NCBI RefSeq assembly: GCF_000005505.3
Contig: NC_016131.3
Coordinates: 8,701,501-8,765,500, forward strand
From: Brachypodium distachyon
Lineage: Eukaryota > Streptophyta > Magnoliopsida > Poales > Poaceae
Direction: 5' to 3'
Length of the DNA stretch: 64,000 nucleotides
How positions within the stretch are numbered: position 1 is the first letter of the stretch; every line of letters starts with the position of its first letter. Below, piece by piece: positions 1 to 11,647 of this stretch. The position numbers were made by a program, and so were the translations under genes. The notes beneath the pieces were generated by a model, which did no database searches, had not been told where the DNA came from, and saw nothing but the letters and a program-made list of their open reading frames with translations.

Positions 1-211
1 CCTGCTTTTTTAAATCATAGAGTTGGATGGTTGAATTAAACATATCGCTCCTTTTGATACCGAGCTGCGGTTTACTTTTCAGTCTGCTAGTGTGCAATTT
101 AATGTCAACTTTTTTGCCTCCGTGACTGGCATTACCATGTTGTACCTTATATCAGACATTATTTTGCTGCCGTTACTCCATGTCACACTAAAATGCAACT
201 CTCCTATTCAG

Positions 212-768
212 GGATAAGGCCTACTTTGTGGACCTCTTTGTAAGAGCATCTAACATGCCGGCGATAAGGATGTATGAAAAGGTAGATCTACAAACTTAAT
301 GATCACTGGCTTACTTCTGATGTACATGTGACTGAATAACTGAATAATGAATAACCAGTTCTTCAAACTAGCTTTTCTTCTGCTTTCCCTGAAAAGAAAT
401 CATTTAATGTTTTGCCAATGAAGCCAAGAAACCTTATATGAAGCTTGCAGCATAGGGTTTATATTTTAGTGCAAGATGGAACTATTGAGTGAACGTATCT
501 AATAATTATGCTCTTTGTTCCATAGCTTGGCTATGTGGTTTATCGTAGGGTACTTCGTTACTACTCAGGGGAAGAAGATGGCCTTGGTAAGTGCTTGGAG
601 TGCAGCATACTTTTGTCATGCCACTCAGATACTTTGTTCTGATGCTGGTGCTCACTTATTTATTTATTTTTCTTAGATATGAGAAAGGCATTATCACAAG
701 ATGTTGACAAGAAGTCCATTATACCTCTCAAGAGACCAATTACACCCGATGAACTTGAATATGACTGA
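212..768 (+). CDS. NAA20: N-terminal acetyltransferase B catalytic subunit, NAA20 type (3' part)
   Basis: Three exons are visible: 212-281, 526-586 and 677-768 (TGA stop), each bounded by AG and GT. They encode DKAYFVDLFVRASN, then LGYVVYRRVLRYYSG, then a tail ending in TPDELEYD. This is the conserved C-terminal half of the NatB catalytic subunit, a GNAT-fold enzyme that acetylates N-terminal Met-Asp/Glu/Asn of nascent proteins at the ribosome together with NAA25. The RASNMPAIRMYEKLGY stretch is the end of the GNAT fold, where acetyl-CoA and substrate contacts close. The N-terminal exons lie left of the window, so the gene is partial because of the window edge. Nothing in the visible part looks broken. 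The family assignment rests on strong remembered similarity. Confidence 0.9.
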
Positions 769-1415
769 TGCTGAATTTCTAATTACTGCACTGTTGTGCT
801 TTCTGTTAATCTCGACGCTTTTATGGCAGTTTCACAAGTTTATTGTCTCCAGTTTATTTTAACGAGTGATTGTTATGTTTTCTTTTTGCACATCCATGTT
901 AAGGTTCGACATAGTTTTCAAGGTGAATGCTGATGTTTCAGTATGGAATGTGGATCCAAGTGGTGCATCCTGAAATGGATTGCCAAATTTCCTTTTTACC
1001 TGACTATTTTTTCCCGGCGGTGTTCATTTGTGGTATTGAAGTTATATGTTTTGGCGTAACCTAATTCTGATCTGGTAGTGTGGTTGAGTAATAGCTTGCA
1101 GTATTGCTTGTTGGTTGAAGGCTCAACTCTGCATAAAGCCGTAGTATGCTATTATCTTGGTCACATGAAAGCCTGAAGAGAGAAGATCCTGACGCTGATG
1201 CTAGACGGTCGAAAACTGTGAACACAATCGTATTGAGAAGGCTGAGCTCTCAGAACTTTTGCAGTCTTCACATGGTGACGTGAAGTAAACTTGGTGTTCC
1301 CCAAAATTTTTTTTGTAGTTATTGCACCTAGTTCTGTGTGTGTCCAAGTCCATTAGGCGCGCGCACACTCGCAAAGTCTACAATTATCCGGCCTCCCGAT
1401 GAGAAGGGCAACCCC
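769..1415 (+). other. 3' flank of NAA20
   Basis: AT-rich sequence following the stop codon, presumably the 3' untranslated region and downstream spacer. No open frame or repeat end is evident. Confidence 0.5.
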
Positions 1416-1418
1416 TAA

Positions 1419-1737
1419 CGGCTAGTTTGGCACCCATCATTTGGTCATAGAATTGCAGAATTCATTTTGAATTTCAAAAAACAACTTGTCTAGTTGGCAA
1501 GGAATTAGCCACAGGAATTCAATCTCAAATTTCATGGAATCACACTATAACTAGTCTCAATTCATCTCTAAAAGTCATCATTTCTTCAGAATTGTTTCTC
1601 ACTCTTCAATTTCATGTGGCAGACAAACATGATTTTTCAACCCGGAATTCAAATTCAACCAAATGAAATCCTATTAAAAATTGGATTTCATTTCATTTTG
1701 ATCAAATGAAATGAATTCTCGGTTGCCAAACGAGCTG
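1419..1737. mobile_element. Tourist/Harbinger-like MITE, element A
   Basis: A 319-bp AT-rich element with imperfect terminal inverted repeats. The left end reads CGGCTAGTTTGGCACC and the right end, reverse-complemented, reads CAGCTCGTTTGGCAACC. It is flanked on both sides by TAA (1416-1418 and 1738-1740), the 3-bp TWA duplication typical of PIF/Harbinger elements. It has no coding capacity. A diverged relative without clear ends is at about 21770-22015. Confidence 0.7.
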
Positions 1738-1740
1738 TAA

Positions 1741-1992
1741 GGTGTTTTGGTGTTAGTGTATTTTTTAGTCGTAGTGTTTTGATATTTGTGAGTTTTGGCT
1801 CTCAAAAACCCAAAACACTATGAGAAGTGTTTTAATTTGGTAAAAAAAATGGAGTTCTTTTTGGAGGAAACTAGGGATAATCCGATCTAATCCCTTCATA
1901 CTAAATAATCATTTTGGGTTTTTAGTATTTCTCATATTGGAGTGGATAATACTCTAGAAGACACCACAAAAACACTAGTGCCAAACAAGGCC
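1741..1992. mobile_element. Tourist/Harbinger-like MITE, element B
   Basis: A 252-bp non-coding element. The left end reads GGTGTTTTGGTGTTAGTG and the right end, reverse-complemented, reads GGCCTTGTTTGGCACTAGTG. TAA lies at 1738-1740 and again at 1993-1995. It directly abuts element A and shares the middle TAA with it. Confidence 0.65.
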
Positions 1993-1995
1993 TAA

Positions 1996-2945
1996 GTGAT
2001 GCAAAATGGGACCAAGGAATCAATGAGGAATCATGGATACACTTTACCAATCAAATTAATTAGTTAATGAATCAGGTAAAGGATGAAAAAATGATATTTA
2101 CTCCTTTTCACAAAGTTTGGAGTATTTGGTTTTGTTAAGACAAGATTTTGACTAATAATAATTTAATTTTATATAGTTTATGTGATAGAAAACACAATTA
2201 TCAACAAGAACTTTTGAAGCTGAATCTGTTGATTTAAATTCCATGTCTTAAAGAATACATAGGTGTTATTATAGGTGTTTCTCCTGCACCTTTGTGTCGA
2301 TTTTTTAGTTGTGTTCTATCGTAAGTGCTAGAGTTTGTTTTTGGCATCTCTCATGAACTCTTAAGTTGCTTGAGAAATAGTTAGGACTAGTATCCATTCC
2401 ATTAGTAGTCACAGGAATTGAAAGAACTTCTTATTCAGTTGGTTAAGAAGAGGGAATTTGTTTCGGATAGAAGGGGAAAATGGAGTAGATTTTCATCAAG
2501 ACAACATCTCTGGAGATATATATGCGACCTGTTGGAAGGTGTAAACAACGATAGCCACGATGAATGTCACTGCAGCCAATGAAAACACATCGTTTATATC
2601 TATATTGAAGCTTGTGATTATTGTATGGATGCAAATGATGCCAACATGCACACCCAAAAGCTTTAAGGAACGCATAATCTGGTTTAATATGACGAAGCAG
2701 TTCAAGAGGTCTGGACTGATTTATAACTCGGCTGGGTAAGCCATTTATGAGAAAGGTGGCAGTTTCAAAAGTTGTATCGCAAATTTGAGATGATTGTGCA
2801 AGAAGTGAGAGTCCTACTTTGACAATGTGTCAATGCTTACGCTCGGCGGATACGCACGGCGGAGTCATTTACCGGTGGGTCCGAGGACATGATAATCGAC
2901 GAGTTATCCTGATCTTTTGAAAGAACTGATGCAACTTTTGGTACT
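1996..2945. other. Gene-free spacer
   Basis: AT-rich sequence with only short accidental open frames on the minus strand around 2443-2705. No recognisable gene or repeat boundary was seen. Confidence 0.5.
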
Positions 2946-4437
2946 CAGAGCATCTCCAGCCTCTCCCCCCCCCCACATATGGCGTCTGGCCGCCGGCGCA
3001 AAGTGAAATTTGGGGGCCTGCCGCTTCCAAGCCGGACCCCTGATACTAAAAAACTAAACTCGCAAAATTTCATCAAATTAGGCAAATATATCAAATTAGC
3101 GACATTTCATAAAGTTTGGCGACATTTCATTAAATTTGAGATAATTTACATAATAAAAAAACTAGTCGTCTAGGTGGTCCATCCACGCGTCGCCCCCGCT
3201 GTCTTCGTCGTCGCCGTCGTCGCCCGAGCTGTCGAAGTTGAAGCCGAAGTCATCGTCGGAGTCGATGACGATGACTCCCGGCTCCTGCTTCACCGGCACT
3301 CGTGCCGGCGCCGGCGCCTCCTTCGCCTCCTCTTTGGCCGCCTAAGCCGCCAGCCATGCCTGGACCTCGGCCTCGGACGCGTAGCCGAGGAGCCGGCGCC
3401 GCTCCTACGCCTGCCGCTCCGCCTCCTCGCTGCTAGCGCGCTAGGCGGCGCGCTGACCCAGGAACTTCTCCGAGTCGGAGTCGTCGCGGTGGTCGATGGC
3501 GGCGCTCTCATATTCTGGAGGAGGCGCCCATTCCTCCGGCTCCGACTTCAACAGCCGTGCTCCAGCCGATGAGGAACCCGGCTCATCTCTATCCGGGCGC
3601 GAGAGGACGAGCCGGACGCCACCGCTACCTGGGCCGGTGGAGGGAGCGCGGCGCCTCCATCGAGCCGCCGCTGATTGCCGGCAGCGATGTGGGCGAGGAC
3701 ACCGTCGATGGTGCGCCCGCGCCAGAAGGCGCGCTGGCCTTCGGTGCGGAACAACATCTTGGACGGCACGGCGGTGCTCGTCGGCGAAGTGACCGGCCCA
3801 GGCGGTGCCGGTCTCCCGATCCCACTCTGCCGACGACTGCTGCGCCGGCGTCAGGGTGACCCAGCAGGGCTGTCGTCCCACTCCGCGATGATAGGTAGCC
3901 CGCCGCCCGGATCACTTCGGCCTTGTCCCAGCGGAGCCAGCGGCGCTCATCCCAATGGGCCATGGCGTCGAGGGCGAGGGAGAGAGAGGAGAGAAGGCGA
4001 GGGAGGAGACGACCGAGGTGAATGAATGGCGAGGTCGACGGCGCGGCCTTTTATAGGCTGCCGGGGGTGTGAACGCGGCGGGAAACAGCGTTGGGAATGC
4101 GCGGGGGCGCGCCGCGTGGATGCCAACGGGACCGGGCAGCGGTTCGGCGACTACCATAACTCGCCTGTGAAGCCGAGGCGAAGCCAGTGGCGATTAATGC
4201 CGAAGCCGTTGAGGGCAGTAAATGGCGCCGACAAGGCGGGCCCACGCCATAAAATGCGACGCCGGCGCCCCCGCTCGCCTCCCCTTGGGCTGGGTTCGGT
4301 CTGGGGGCGCCGGCTAACTTTTTGGGCCGTGCCATTTAAAAAAACAAATTGGGGAGGCTGCCTGGATCCAAATTTTCACGCCAGCGCCCCCCAATCCCGT
4401 TTAGGGGGCCTTTGGGGGGCCTGGCTGGAGTTGCTCT
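2946..4437 (-). mobile_element. Harbinger-like DNA element with decayed coding remnant
   Basis: The ends are inverted repeats: AGAGCATCTCCAGCC on the left and, reverse-complemented, AGAGCAACTCCAGCC on the right. The flanking triplets TCA and TTA could be a mutated 3-bp duplication. The GC-rich centre reads best on the minus strand. It starts MAHWDERRWLRWDKAEVI near 3963, passes RTEGQRAFWRGRTIDGVL near 3750 in another frame, and ends LLKSEPEEWAPPPEYESA near 3540 in a third frame. A single protein therefore seems broken by at least two frameshifts. The function of that protein is not recognised; an element-encoded accessory protein is one possibility. Right-end sequence near 4350 resembles the left end near 3000 in inverted orientation. 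Confidence 0.5.
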
Positions 4438-4662
4438 TAATCACCTCGCCCCCCGGCTGGACATCTCGGAACGCCGGCACGACGGTGATCAACAGGACGA
4501 TGTTGGATGGGTGGCGAAGGTAGAAGTGGAAGACATGATTGAGATCGAAGTGAATAAACAAGGAGCTCTGACACAATGGAAAATAAACAAGGAGTCTAGT
4601 TAGAACAGCTCTACCGAGATATGCTAACGGTTAGGATTCTAGCTAATCCTATAAACCATATA

Positions 4663-4780
4663 CTCCATCCGTTCTCATATTCACAATATTACAGGTGTCT
4701 TGACATTATTTTAGTACATAGAACATAGATATGTTTGTTTTAATAAAAAAATTGAGTCATTTAATATCGAACGGAGGGAG
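4663..4780. mobile_element. Stowaway-like MITE
   Basis: Begins CTCCATCCGTTC and ends GAACGGAGGGAG, with flanking TA at 4661-4662 and 4781-4782. Non-coding. Confidence 0.75.
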
Positions 4781-4789
4781 TACATCATA

Positions 4790-4975
4790 CTTCCTCCGTT
4801 CCTAAAAATAAGGTGTATTTGTTTTCTTTGACCAACAATTAGTGTATTAATATATACTTTTGTGAAATAAAATTGATATCATTGCATTTGTATCAAAAGA
4901 ATACTTGTTTATGGTTATGATGTGTATCATATAAGTCACAGAGTACATCCTTGTGTCAAAGGAAAGTTGCACCAG
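4790..4975. mobile_element. Stowaway-like MITE, one end visible
   Basis: Starts CTTCCTCCGTTCCTAAAAA just 8 bp after the preceding MITE. A matching right end was not found, so it looks truncated; the stated end is approximate. Confidence 0.4.
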
Positions 4976-5295
4976 CATGGAGAAATTAAAACACGGTCGG
5001 ACCGAAATATGTTTTCTCGCTCCGGACAAGGGACGACCCATGATGACACGTTGTATACGTCGGGGAAACAAGCAGCGGCATGATACTAGAGTTGATAGTT
5101 CCGTGGGCCGGACCGGATCATTATCATGTCCACCGCAACGGATAAGAACGGCCGGCCGAAAAGATCCACGAGGGGCACTATTATATCATCATCACTCGTC
5201 CCCAGAGCTGAGCCGTACCTATCCCCGTCCATTCACAGCAGCAGCAGGACAGGAGCGAGCCAGGAATTGAGACTGGAAGAAGAAGCGAGAAAGGC

Positions 5296-5815
5296 ATGGA
5301 GGTGGCGAGAGGCAGCAACGGCGGGAAGCTGAACCCGTGGGCGGAGCCCTTCGTGCCCGGGAGCTGGTGCCGCCCCATGGCAGTGGAGGCGGAGGCGGAG
5401 GCAGAGGTGGATGACTTCTCCCCCGAATGGTGGCGCCTCGTCGCGTCCTCGTCGTCCTTCCGCGACCGCTGGCTCCGCGACTACGGCGACCTCGGCCTCC
5501 TCGACGACGCCGACGACGCCCACGGTATGTGTGTGTGACCAGCCGGCCCAGATCTACTTCTTTACGCTTCTCTGCTTGCCTTTGCTGACAGCGTCTGAAA
5601 CGTGGTTTTGTTTGGGGGCAGAAGGGGACGGGAGGAAGGAAGAAGTGGCCGCCGGTAAGGAAGGCGGCGGAGGCGAGGTGGCGCCGTGGGGCATCGAGAA
5701 GTGGTGGCGGGCGCACGTCACGCAGCCGGAGGTCCCCAAGTACGCCGAGAAGGCGCCTAAGAAGGTCCCCGGCGGCGCTAGGTTCAGCCCCCGCACCATC
5801 CAGCAGCCTCGCTGA
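5296..5815 (+). CDS. ERD15-like PAM2-motif protein
   Basis: Two exons, 5296-5524 and 5622-5815, join in phase to a 140-residue protein. Residues 11-24 contain KLNPWAEPFVPGSW, a PAM2 motif (LNPxAxxFxP) that in this family binds the MLLE domain of poly(A)-binding protein. The middle is acidic and carries paired tryptophans (SPEWWRLV and EKWWRAHV). The end reads PKKVPGGARFSPRTIQQPR, as in the ERD15/CID family of small plant proteins linked to drought and ABA responses. The ATG at 5296 is the first in frame and lies about 110 bp after an AT-rich TATA-like stretch near 5180. The gene appears intact. The stress role is known for the family and was not seen here. Confidence 0.85.
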
Positions 5816-6265
5816 GCAGCCGGCAACTCTCCTCCACCCACCGAGATCCATCAATCTTGAAATAAACGACGAGGAAAAGTAAACGAAAAATAGTTTTGTG
5901 AGCTCTTCTGTGTTCCGTAGCTTTGCTTGTTCATCTTGTCGTGTCGTTTTAGTTTGGGTTGTTTAGGTCAAGGTCGAACTGGGATGGGATGGATCATGGA
6001 TCCACTGCGCGCTGTGTACAGATCCTTGTAATAAGATGCAGTGAGACTTTCTTTACAAGCGCCATGGTTTGTTTCAGTATACCGCTACATGTCGTAGCAC
6101 CATGGTATCTACACGCGCCGAACGCTACGTAATCTGGTGGTATCGGACTGGGATCATGCCACGCTGAGGCCCCATCTTTTGGGACAGAACAGCTGTAACG
6201 AACGAAGCGGTTTAGGACGAGCTTTGCTGCTGTAAACAACGCTTGGCAAGCCAACTATTTGAGCT

Positions 6266-6374
6266 GTATAACGTAATTCTTGACTCAAATTTGTCCAAAT
6301 ATGAATGTATCTATTCTTAAAAAGCGTTTAGATACATGTAATATTTCGACAACAATTTAGGATTGGAGGGAGGA
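6266..6374. mobile_element. Stowaway-like MITE, ~113-bp subfamily
   Basis: Contains the subfamily core (GTTTAGATACATGTAATATT) and ends GATTGGAGGGAGG. The left end is degraded. Confidence 0.6.
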
Positions 6375-6980
6375 CTTTTTTCTAAGCTTCAAGTCGTTGA
6401 TCGTTCTTTTTTTTCTGTGCTTCGGCGACATTAGGCCTAAAGAAATAAGCAGCTAGTTACAAAATGAATAAATATTTAGCAGTGCAAAAAACTTAACGAA
6501 AGTACATTTCTCCAGGGCCACAATATATGATAACATACATAGAAAAATATAATAGGCAATATCTAAAAGCCATGCCCGGTCACAATGATATTTTTTCTTT
6601 CGGGTCAAAAAGAAATGATATTTTTTCTTTTGCCTAAATAGTCGCAATGGAATTTGGCACCAGACAAAACCCCAGCGTGCTATAGCAAATCGGAAATTAT
6701 TAGGCCAACGACCTTTGAAAGAAACCTGCAAGTGCTTGATTTTCAACACCGAAGGACTACGTACAGAAGTACACATGGCACATATGAAACATAAGTGTCA
6801 AAAGGTCTTTTATTTTAGGTAAAAGACACAAGCAGTAACAATTACTGTCACCTGGAAGAAAACAGAAGGGTCAGAATCTTGTGTCAATAAATTAAATCCC
6901 ATTTACTCGGACATGAACAATGCAACTCCACAGACCCATTTCCTAGTAGTGGGTCTTAAGATGTGTTTCAGGAAACCCCC

Positions 6981-9900
6981 CTATTTGTATATGAGGGCAT
7001 CACGTCCAGGTCCAACACCGATGTAATGGACTGGAATACCGACCAGCTCCTCTATCCTCTCCACATATAAACGAGCAGTCTCTGGCAGATCATTGTAGTC
7101 ACGTACCAAAGAAATGTCATCCTCCCACCCAGGCAGAGCCTCATACTTGACCTACACCAGCAGAGACCAGAGAGTTGTCGTCAAGCCAAACGAGAACCAC
7201 GTTGAAATTACACGACTGAAATACAGACTTGATGGAACATGACATGTTGTTTCTTACCTTTGTTTGCTCCAAAAGATCAAGGTCTGAGGGGAACGATTCA
7301 ATTGTTTTGCCGTCTTCAGTACAATAAGAAATGCCCAGCTTAATTTCCTTGAGTCCCGTAAGCACATCTAGTTTTGTCAGATTTAGAGACGAGAAACCAT
7401 TGATCTGGCAGCAGTATTTGAGTGCAACTATATCAAGCCAGCCACAACGCCTGGGCCGACCTGTCGTAGTCCCGAATTCCATTCCAGATGCACGGAGCAA
7501 ATCACCAGTCTTGCCCAACAGCTCTGTTGGGAATGGACCAGATCCAACCCTGGTTGTATAAGCTTTTACCTACACATAGAAATGTTAGGTTTTGGAGGGA
7601 AGGACGGTAGAAAAATGGTAAGCAGTTGAAAGATAATTGAGCCCACCACTCCAATGAGATCTCCGATGCTTCTTGGAGCGATACCGAGACCAGTACAAAT
7701 TCCCCCAGCTGAGGGACTTGAGGAAGTAACAAATGGATATGTACCGAAGTCGATGTCTAGCATGGTAGCTTGACCACCTTCAACCAATATTTTCTTCTTC
7801 TGCAAGATCGACTCATTCATGAAATGCACAGTATCGGTAATATAAGGCCCCAGACGTTCAGCAAACCTTCCGTACTTCTCAACCTCTTCTTTGAGCGTCT
7901 TGCTACTGTATTCAAATCCCTTGAAGCGCAGGGCTGCATCTTTCAGTAGGGTATTGAGTTTAGCACCAAAGGTGTCCATATGCCGCAGATCACTAACTCT
8001 GAGTCCGTTCCTGATAACTTTGTTCGAGTAGCATGGTCCAATTCCCCTCTTTGTTGTTCCTATAAAGGAATTTCCGAGCTCTACTTCTCTAAGTCCATCA
8101 ACAACTTGATGAAAATCAAACAAAAGATGGGCACGATCTGATACTAGAATTCTTCCTTCACAGGAAACTCCATTAGACTCCAATCCATCAATTTCTTTAA
8201 AGAATCCAGGAAGGTGAACTACCGCTCCATTACCAATCACACACTGCGTGTTCTCGTTAAGAATCCCTGATGGAACAAGGTGCAGTGAAAACTTCTTCCC
8301 CTCAGAATTATATATGGTGTGCCCAGCATTAGCCCCACCCTAAGAAGTAATATAAAACATCCTACAAGTTAAAAAGATAAATCATGCATAATCAAATTCC
8401 AGGTAATATAATTGACTTCATAAAACCATGGAAAAGGAATGATAAGTTAACTAGTTAAGTGAACTGTATAGTATATACAACTAAGTTTTTTAAAGGGGTT
8501 AATTTGATATATGCCACTGAAATTCTTGTGTAATCGAAAAATACCACAATAATTCTCATATTTCGAAATACGCCACTGCAGTGGCATTTTTCGAAGTATC
8601 TGCATATTTGCAGTGGTATAGTCATACTTTAACCCCCGATAATTTGGAATTTCAGAAATAAGATGGTTGTGGAAGAAACAAAAACTTCAATAGGCAACAT
8701 TTTTATCAACAGTGTTAGCCTTAACTAGAGTACTGTGATAGGTTATAACTTTTGTAACAAGTAGAAGTTGTATAGTATCATTTTTGTTAGCAAGATTTTG
8801 CATCAAGATGACCAGTAGGGGAATGTAGATGAAACTGTCTCTTCCACACATACCATTCATGAGATTGGTAAATGCTGCCACGCTTTCTTTTGGACGGGCG
8901 AGGACCATGCAAACGGTGGAAACTGCAAGGTGGCTTGGGATGAGGTCTGCGCGCCCACTGAAAAAGGAGGGCTGGGCTTTCGCTGCCTTTGCACCCACAA
9001 CTCATGTCTTCTTTTGAAACACCTGCTTAAAGTACACTCCCCAGGTTCTGCACCCTGGGAACAACGCTTTTCCGCCTCCTATGGTTGGTCCCCCTTCCGC
9101 AACCTTGGGGATGTAAACTCTGACTCTACGGTTTGGAAAGACATCGCCAGTGGTCTCGATTTCCTTAGGTCGATCTCCAAGGTCACGGTTGGTAATGGGG
9201 AGTCCACCGCCTTCTGGCTTGACCTTTGGATTGGGCAGGAGACCCTTGCCTCCCGCTTCCCGGCCTTATTCTCTCACTCCTTGAGGCCTAACATTTCTGT
9301 CTCCTCAGCCATTTCTTCGCTTGCCAGCCTCTCGACGTTCCGTCCTCGGTTGTCGAACATGGCCCTCAATGAACTTGGCGATTTGCAAATTTTGGTTTCT
9401 ACTGTTGTCTTGAATTTGCAGGCCGTCGACGTACGTGTTGGGCGATTGGACGGTAAGGCTCTATCCACAAGTTCTGCATACTCAGCGGCCTTCGCCCCTA
9501 AGGCTGATGACCACGCGGCTCCGGCCATTTGGAATAACTTTGCCACCAACAAGTGTCGGATCTTCCTCTGGCTTGCAAACAAGAACCGGCTCTTCTCCAA
9601 CGACAGGCGCTTCAGACGCGGGCTGGCGACCTCCGCAAAATGCCCCTTCTGCGACCTCGACGAAACGGCTACACATATGCTTCTTCACTGCGAGTCCATT
9701 CGGCCCTTGTGGGACGCTCTTCAGTCAGTTCACCCTGACTGAAGATCTTGCCTCCGCATTCAGGATCTGCTTGTTCATAGGCCTAACGACAGGGTGCATG
9801 CCACGGTTATCATCTCGATTCTTTGGAACATCTGGAAAAGAAGGAATGCTCTGGTCTTTAACAACGTTATGGAAGAGCCGCATGTTGTGGCCCAAAGATG

Positions 9901-11043
9901 CTCCTCCGATATCACCTTATGGTCCCTCCGCTGTTCATCCTCAGCTAAGAAATCAATTCTAACCTACTGGGGTCTCATGTTCATGCATCTTACATCGCAC
10001 CTGTAATTTGAAATCTCCTTCTCTGCCCCTTGTAAATTCCTTTGTAAATTTTCGTTTGGTTCAATAAAGTTGTGCAGGCTGGCCTTGGCCCGCCGTAGTT
10101 CGGGTCAAAAAAAGAAGGGGGGTACGAAACTAAAATGATGCATGCAAGTTTTATTCAAGTACATAGTACTAGAAAGGCAAGAAAAATCAGGTGACATCTG
10201 TTGAAAGCATCAATACAACCAAATGAAGCATTTATTTTTGACATGGACAACAGAAATAAGTAATGATGATACAGTGGTAATGAGAAAACAGGAAGGATGG
10301 TGTTTGTTGGACATGTACTTCTCTCAGACTCTCAGTGAGTCTCTCAGGAAACTAGACAAACAATAAAAAAATGCTTGATGAGAATGAGTTAGTCGTAAAC
10401 AAACCACGGGTCCATAAAATTTCAATGCGTGTTTTGAATGATCAACTAAATAACATACTCCCTCCGATCCATAATAAGCGTCACTGATTTAGTACAAGAT
10501 CGGAGGGAGTACAAGATAATAGAGCACCGTCAAGTCAAGTCAGAGAGGCTTCTGATCAACTATGACTTCTTCTTTTTTGCGAGGGATCAATTATGACGTT
10601 TAAAGGTGCAAAATTGTCTCCCATAATTAGCAGGAGTCACCATAACAAATATCCTGGGAACTATTATACCCGGGAACAATTCATCGAACACCATCCGGAC
10701 TTGAGAAAGGGAGCATTGAGCAGCAAATTAAGAGCGCGCGAGAGAGAGAGACCTGGCACCGGGCGACGACGTCGAACCGCTGCGCGAGTATGTCTACGAG
10801 CTTGCCTTTGCCCTCGTCGCCCCACTGCGTGCCCAGCACCCCGGCCACCTGGCTCAGGGACTCCAGCCGCCCCCGCGCGACCGCGGCCGCAGAGGACTCC
10901 TCCGCGACGGCGGATACGGAAGCGGCCCTCAGCACCAACCTCCGTAAGCGCGTCGTAGGTGGCCGCGGCCCTCCGAAGCGGCAGGCGGCGGGAAGGAGGA
11001 AGAGGGTGGGGTCCAGGGAGACGGACACGGAGGAGAACGGCAT
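6981..11043 (-). CDS. Adenylosuccinate synthetase, chloroplastic
   Basis: Four exons on the minus strand: 10753-11043, 7647-8339, 7258-7569 and 6981-7151. All are in phase 0 and give 488 residues. The enzyme joins IMP and aspartate using GTP to form adenylosuccinate, the first committed step of AMP synthesis. [11 protein letters not shown] at residues 71-81 is the signature GTP-binding and catalytic segment. [46 protein letters not shown] and [11 protein letters not shown] are further family blocks. About 45 residues rich in Ser/Ala/Arg precede the enzyme core and fit a plastid transit peptide. I chose the ATG at 11043; an in-frame ATG at 11130 is possible. Intron 1 (2.4 kb) holds an antisense LINE fragment and a tiny Stowaway element. 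No break was seen in the coding sequence. Confidence 0.93.
8830..10120 (+). mobile_element. 5'-truncated LINE (non-LTR) retrotransposon fragment
   Basis: Lies in intron 1 of the adenylosuccinate synthetase gene, in the opposite orientation. A plus-strand frame to 9742 encodes [48 protein letters not shown] and [19 protein letters not shown]. This is the C-terminal zinc-binding domain (zf-RVT) of plant LINE ORF2. A frameshift near 9740 separates this from [18 protein letters not shown]. The copy ends with an AATAAA-like stretch and a short A-run near 10107-10115. The reverse transcriptase and endonuclease parts are missing, so the copy is dead. The left boundary is approximate. Confidence 0.85.
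10458..10509. mobile_element. Very short Stowaway-like MITE
   Basis: A 52-bp element with perfect ends CTCCCTCCGATC and GATCGGAGGGAG, flanked by TA at 10456-10457 and 10510-10511. It lies in intron 1 of the adenylosuccinate synthetase gene. Confidence 0.75.
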
Positions 11044-11332
11044 GGCGGGGAAGGGAGGGAAGAGACGACACAGGGGAAGGCGAAGTGATGGCTGGTGGGC
11101 TGGGCCTACTTGGAAGCGATGGCTGTGCATGCGCCGTTATCCTCTCTGCAGCTCTGCTCACGCTCAATAGCGAATAGGGACGGTTTGGATTATTTCAAGT
11201 CACTCCCTCATTTTTAAAGGTTGGTGTATTTGATTTTTTAAGACATGAAATTTATATTAACAGAATGGTGTCTTATAAAGTTATTATTGGTAAAACTCTT
11301 GTTTAACTAAACCAAATACATCAATCTTTGTG

Positions 11333-11647
11333 CGAACTGAGTGTAACTCAGGTTGTTGGGTCCTTATGGTGGAACCAGACCAACCAGGTTCAAGTCTCTG
11401 ATTTGACATGGCTGCTCGCATTTTTTTGAATTTATTCCAAGACCTAACCGGCGTTGAGTTTTCAACGGGAGTGACGTACCCGTCAACTATGATGCGCTTG
11501 TGGTGACTTCGTCAATCTTAAGATGATGTGTCGGACCAGTCTCTCGGAGATGCTCATAGGGGTAGAGTGTGCGTGCATACGTTCATAGGGATGAGTGTGT
11601 GTGCGTGCTTGTGAGCGTCTGCGTTTCTTCTGTGTTTTCTAAAAAAA
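11333..11647 (+). mobile_element. Au SINE
   Basis: A 315-bp tRNA-derived SINE. A pol III B-box-like GGTTCAAGTCTCTG lies at about 11388. It is followed by the family body, including GGTGACTTCGTCAATCTTAA, the CTCATAGGGGTAGAGTGTGC segment and GT-rich repeats, and it ends in a short A-run. The 17-bp sequence ATACATCAATCTTTGTG occurs just before it (11316-11332) and just after it (11649-11665). These are perfect target-site duplications. Au SINEs are widespread in grasses and other plants. Confidence 0.85.

Noticed and set aside
2965..2974. C-run as a structured motif
   Set aside because: A short homopolymer inside the Harbinger-like element end, without further structure.
3174..4157. Overlapping Arg/Ala/Pro-rich frames on both strands as separate genes
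   Set aside because: They are frame shadows of one GC-rich element remnant. None has a coherent composition across its full length.
9435..9962. A 175-codon frame as a gene
   Set aside because: It overlaps the LINE ORF2 in another frame; the real LINE reading is in adjacent frames.
10593..11177. Plus-strand frames opposite the adenylosuccinate synthetase first exon
   Set aside because: They mirror the GC-rich transit-peptide exon, have skewed Arg/Pro composition and carry no domain.
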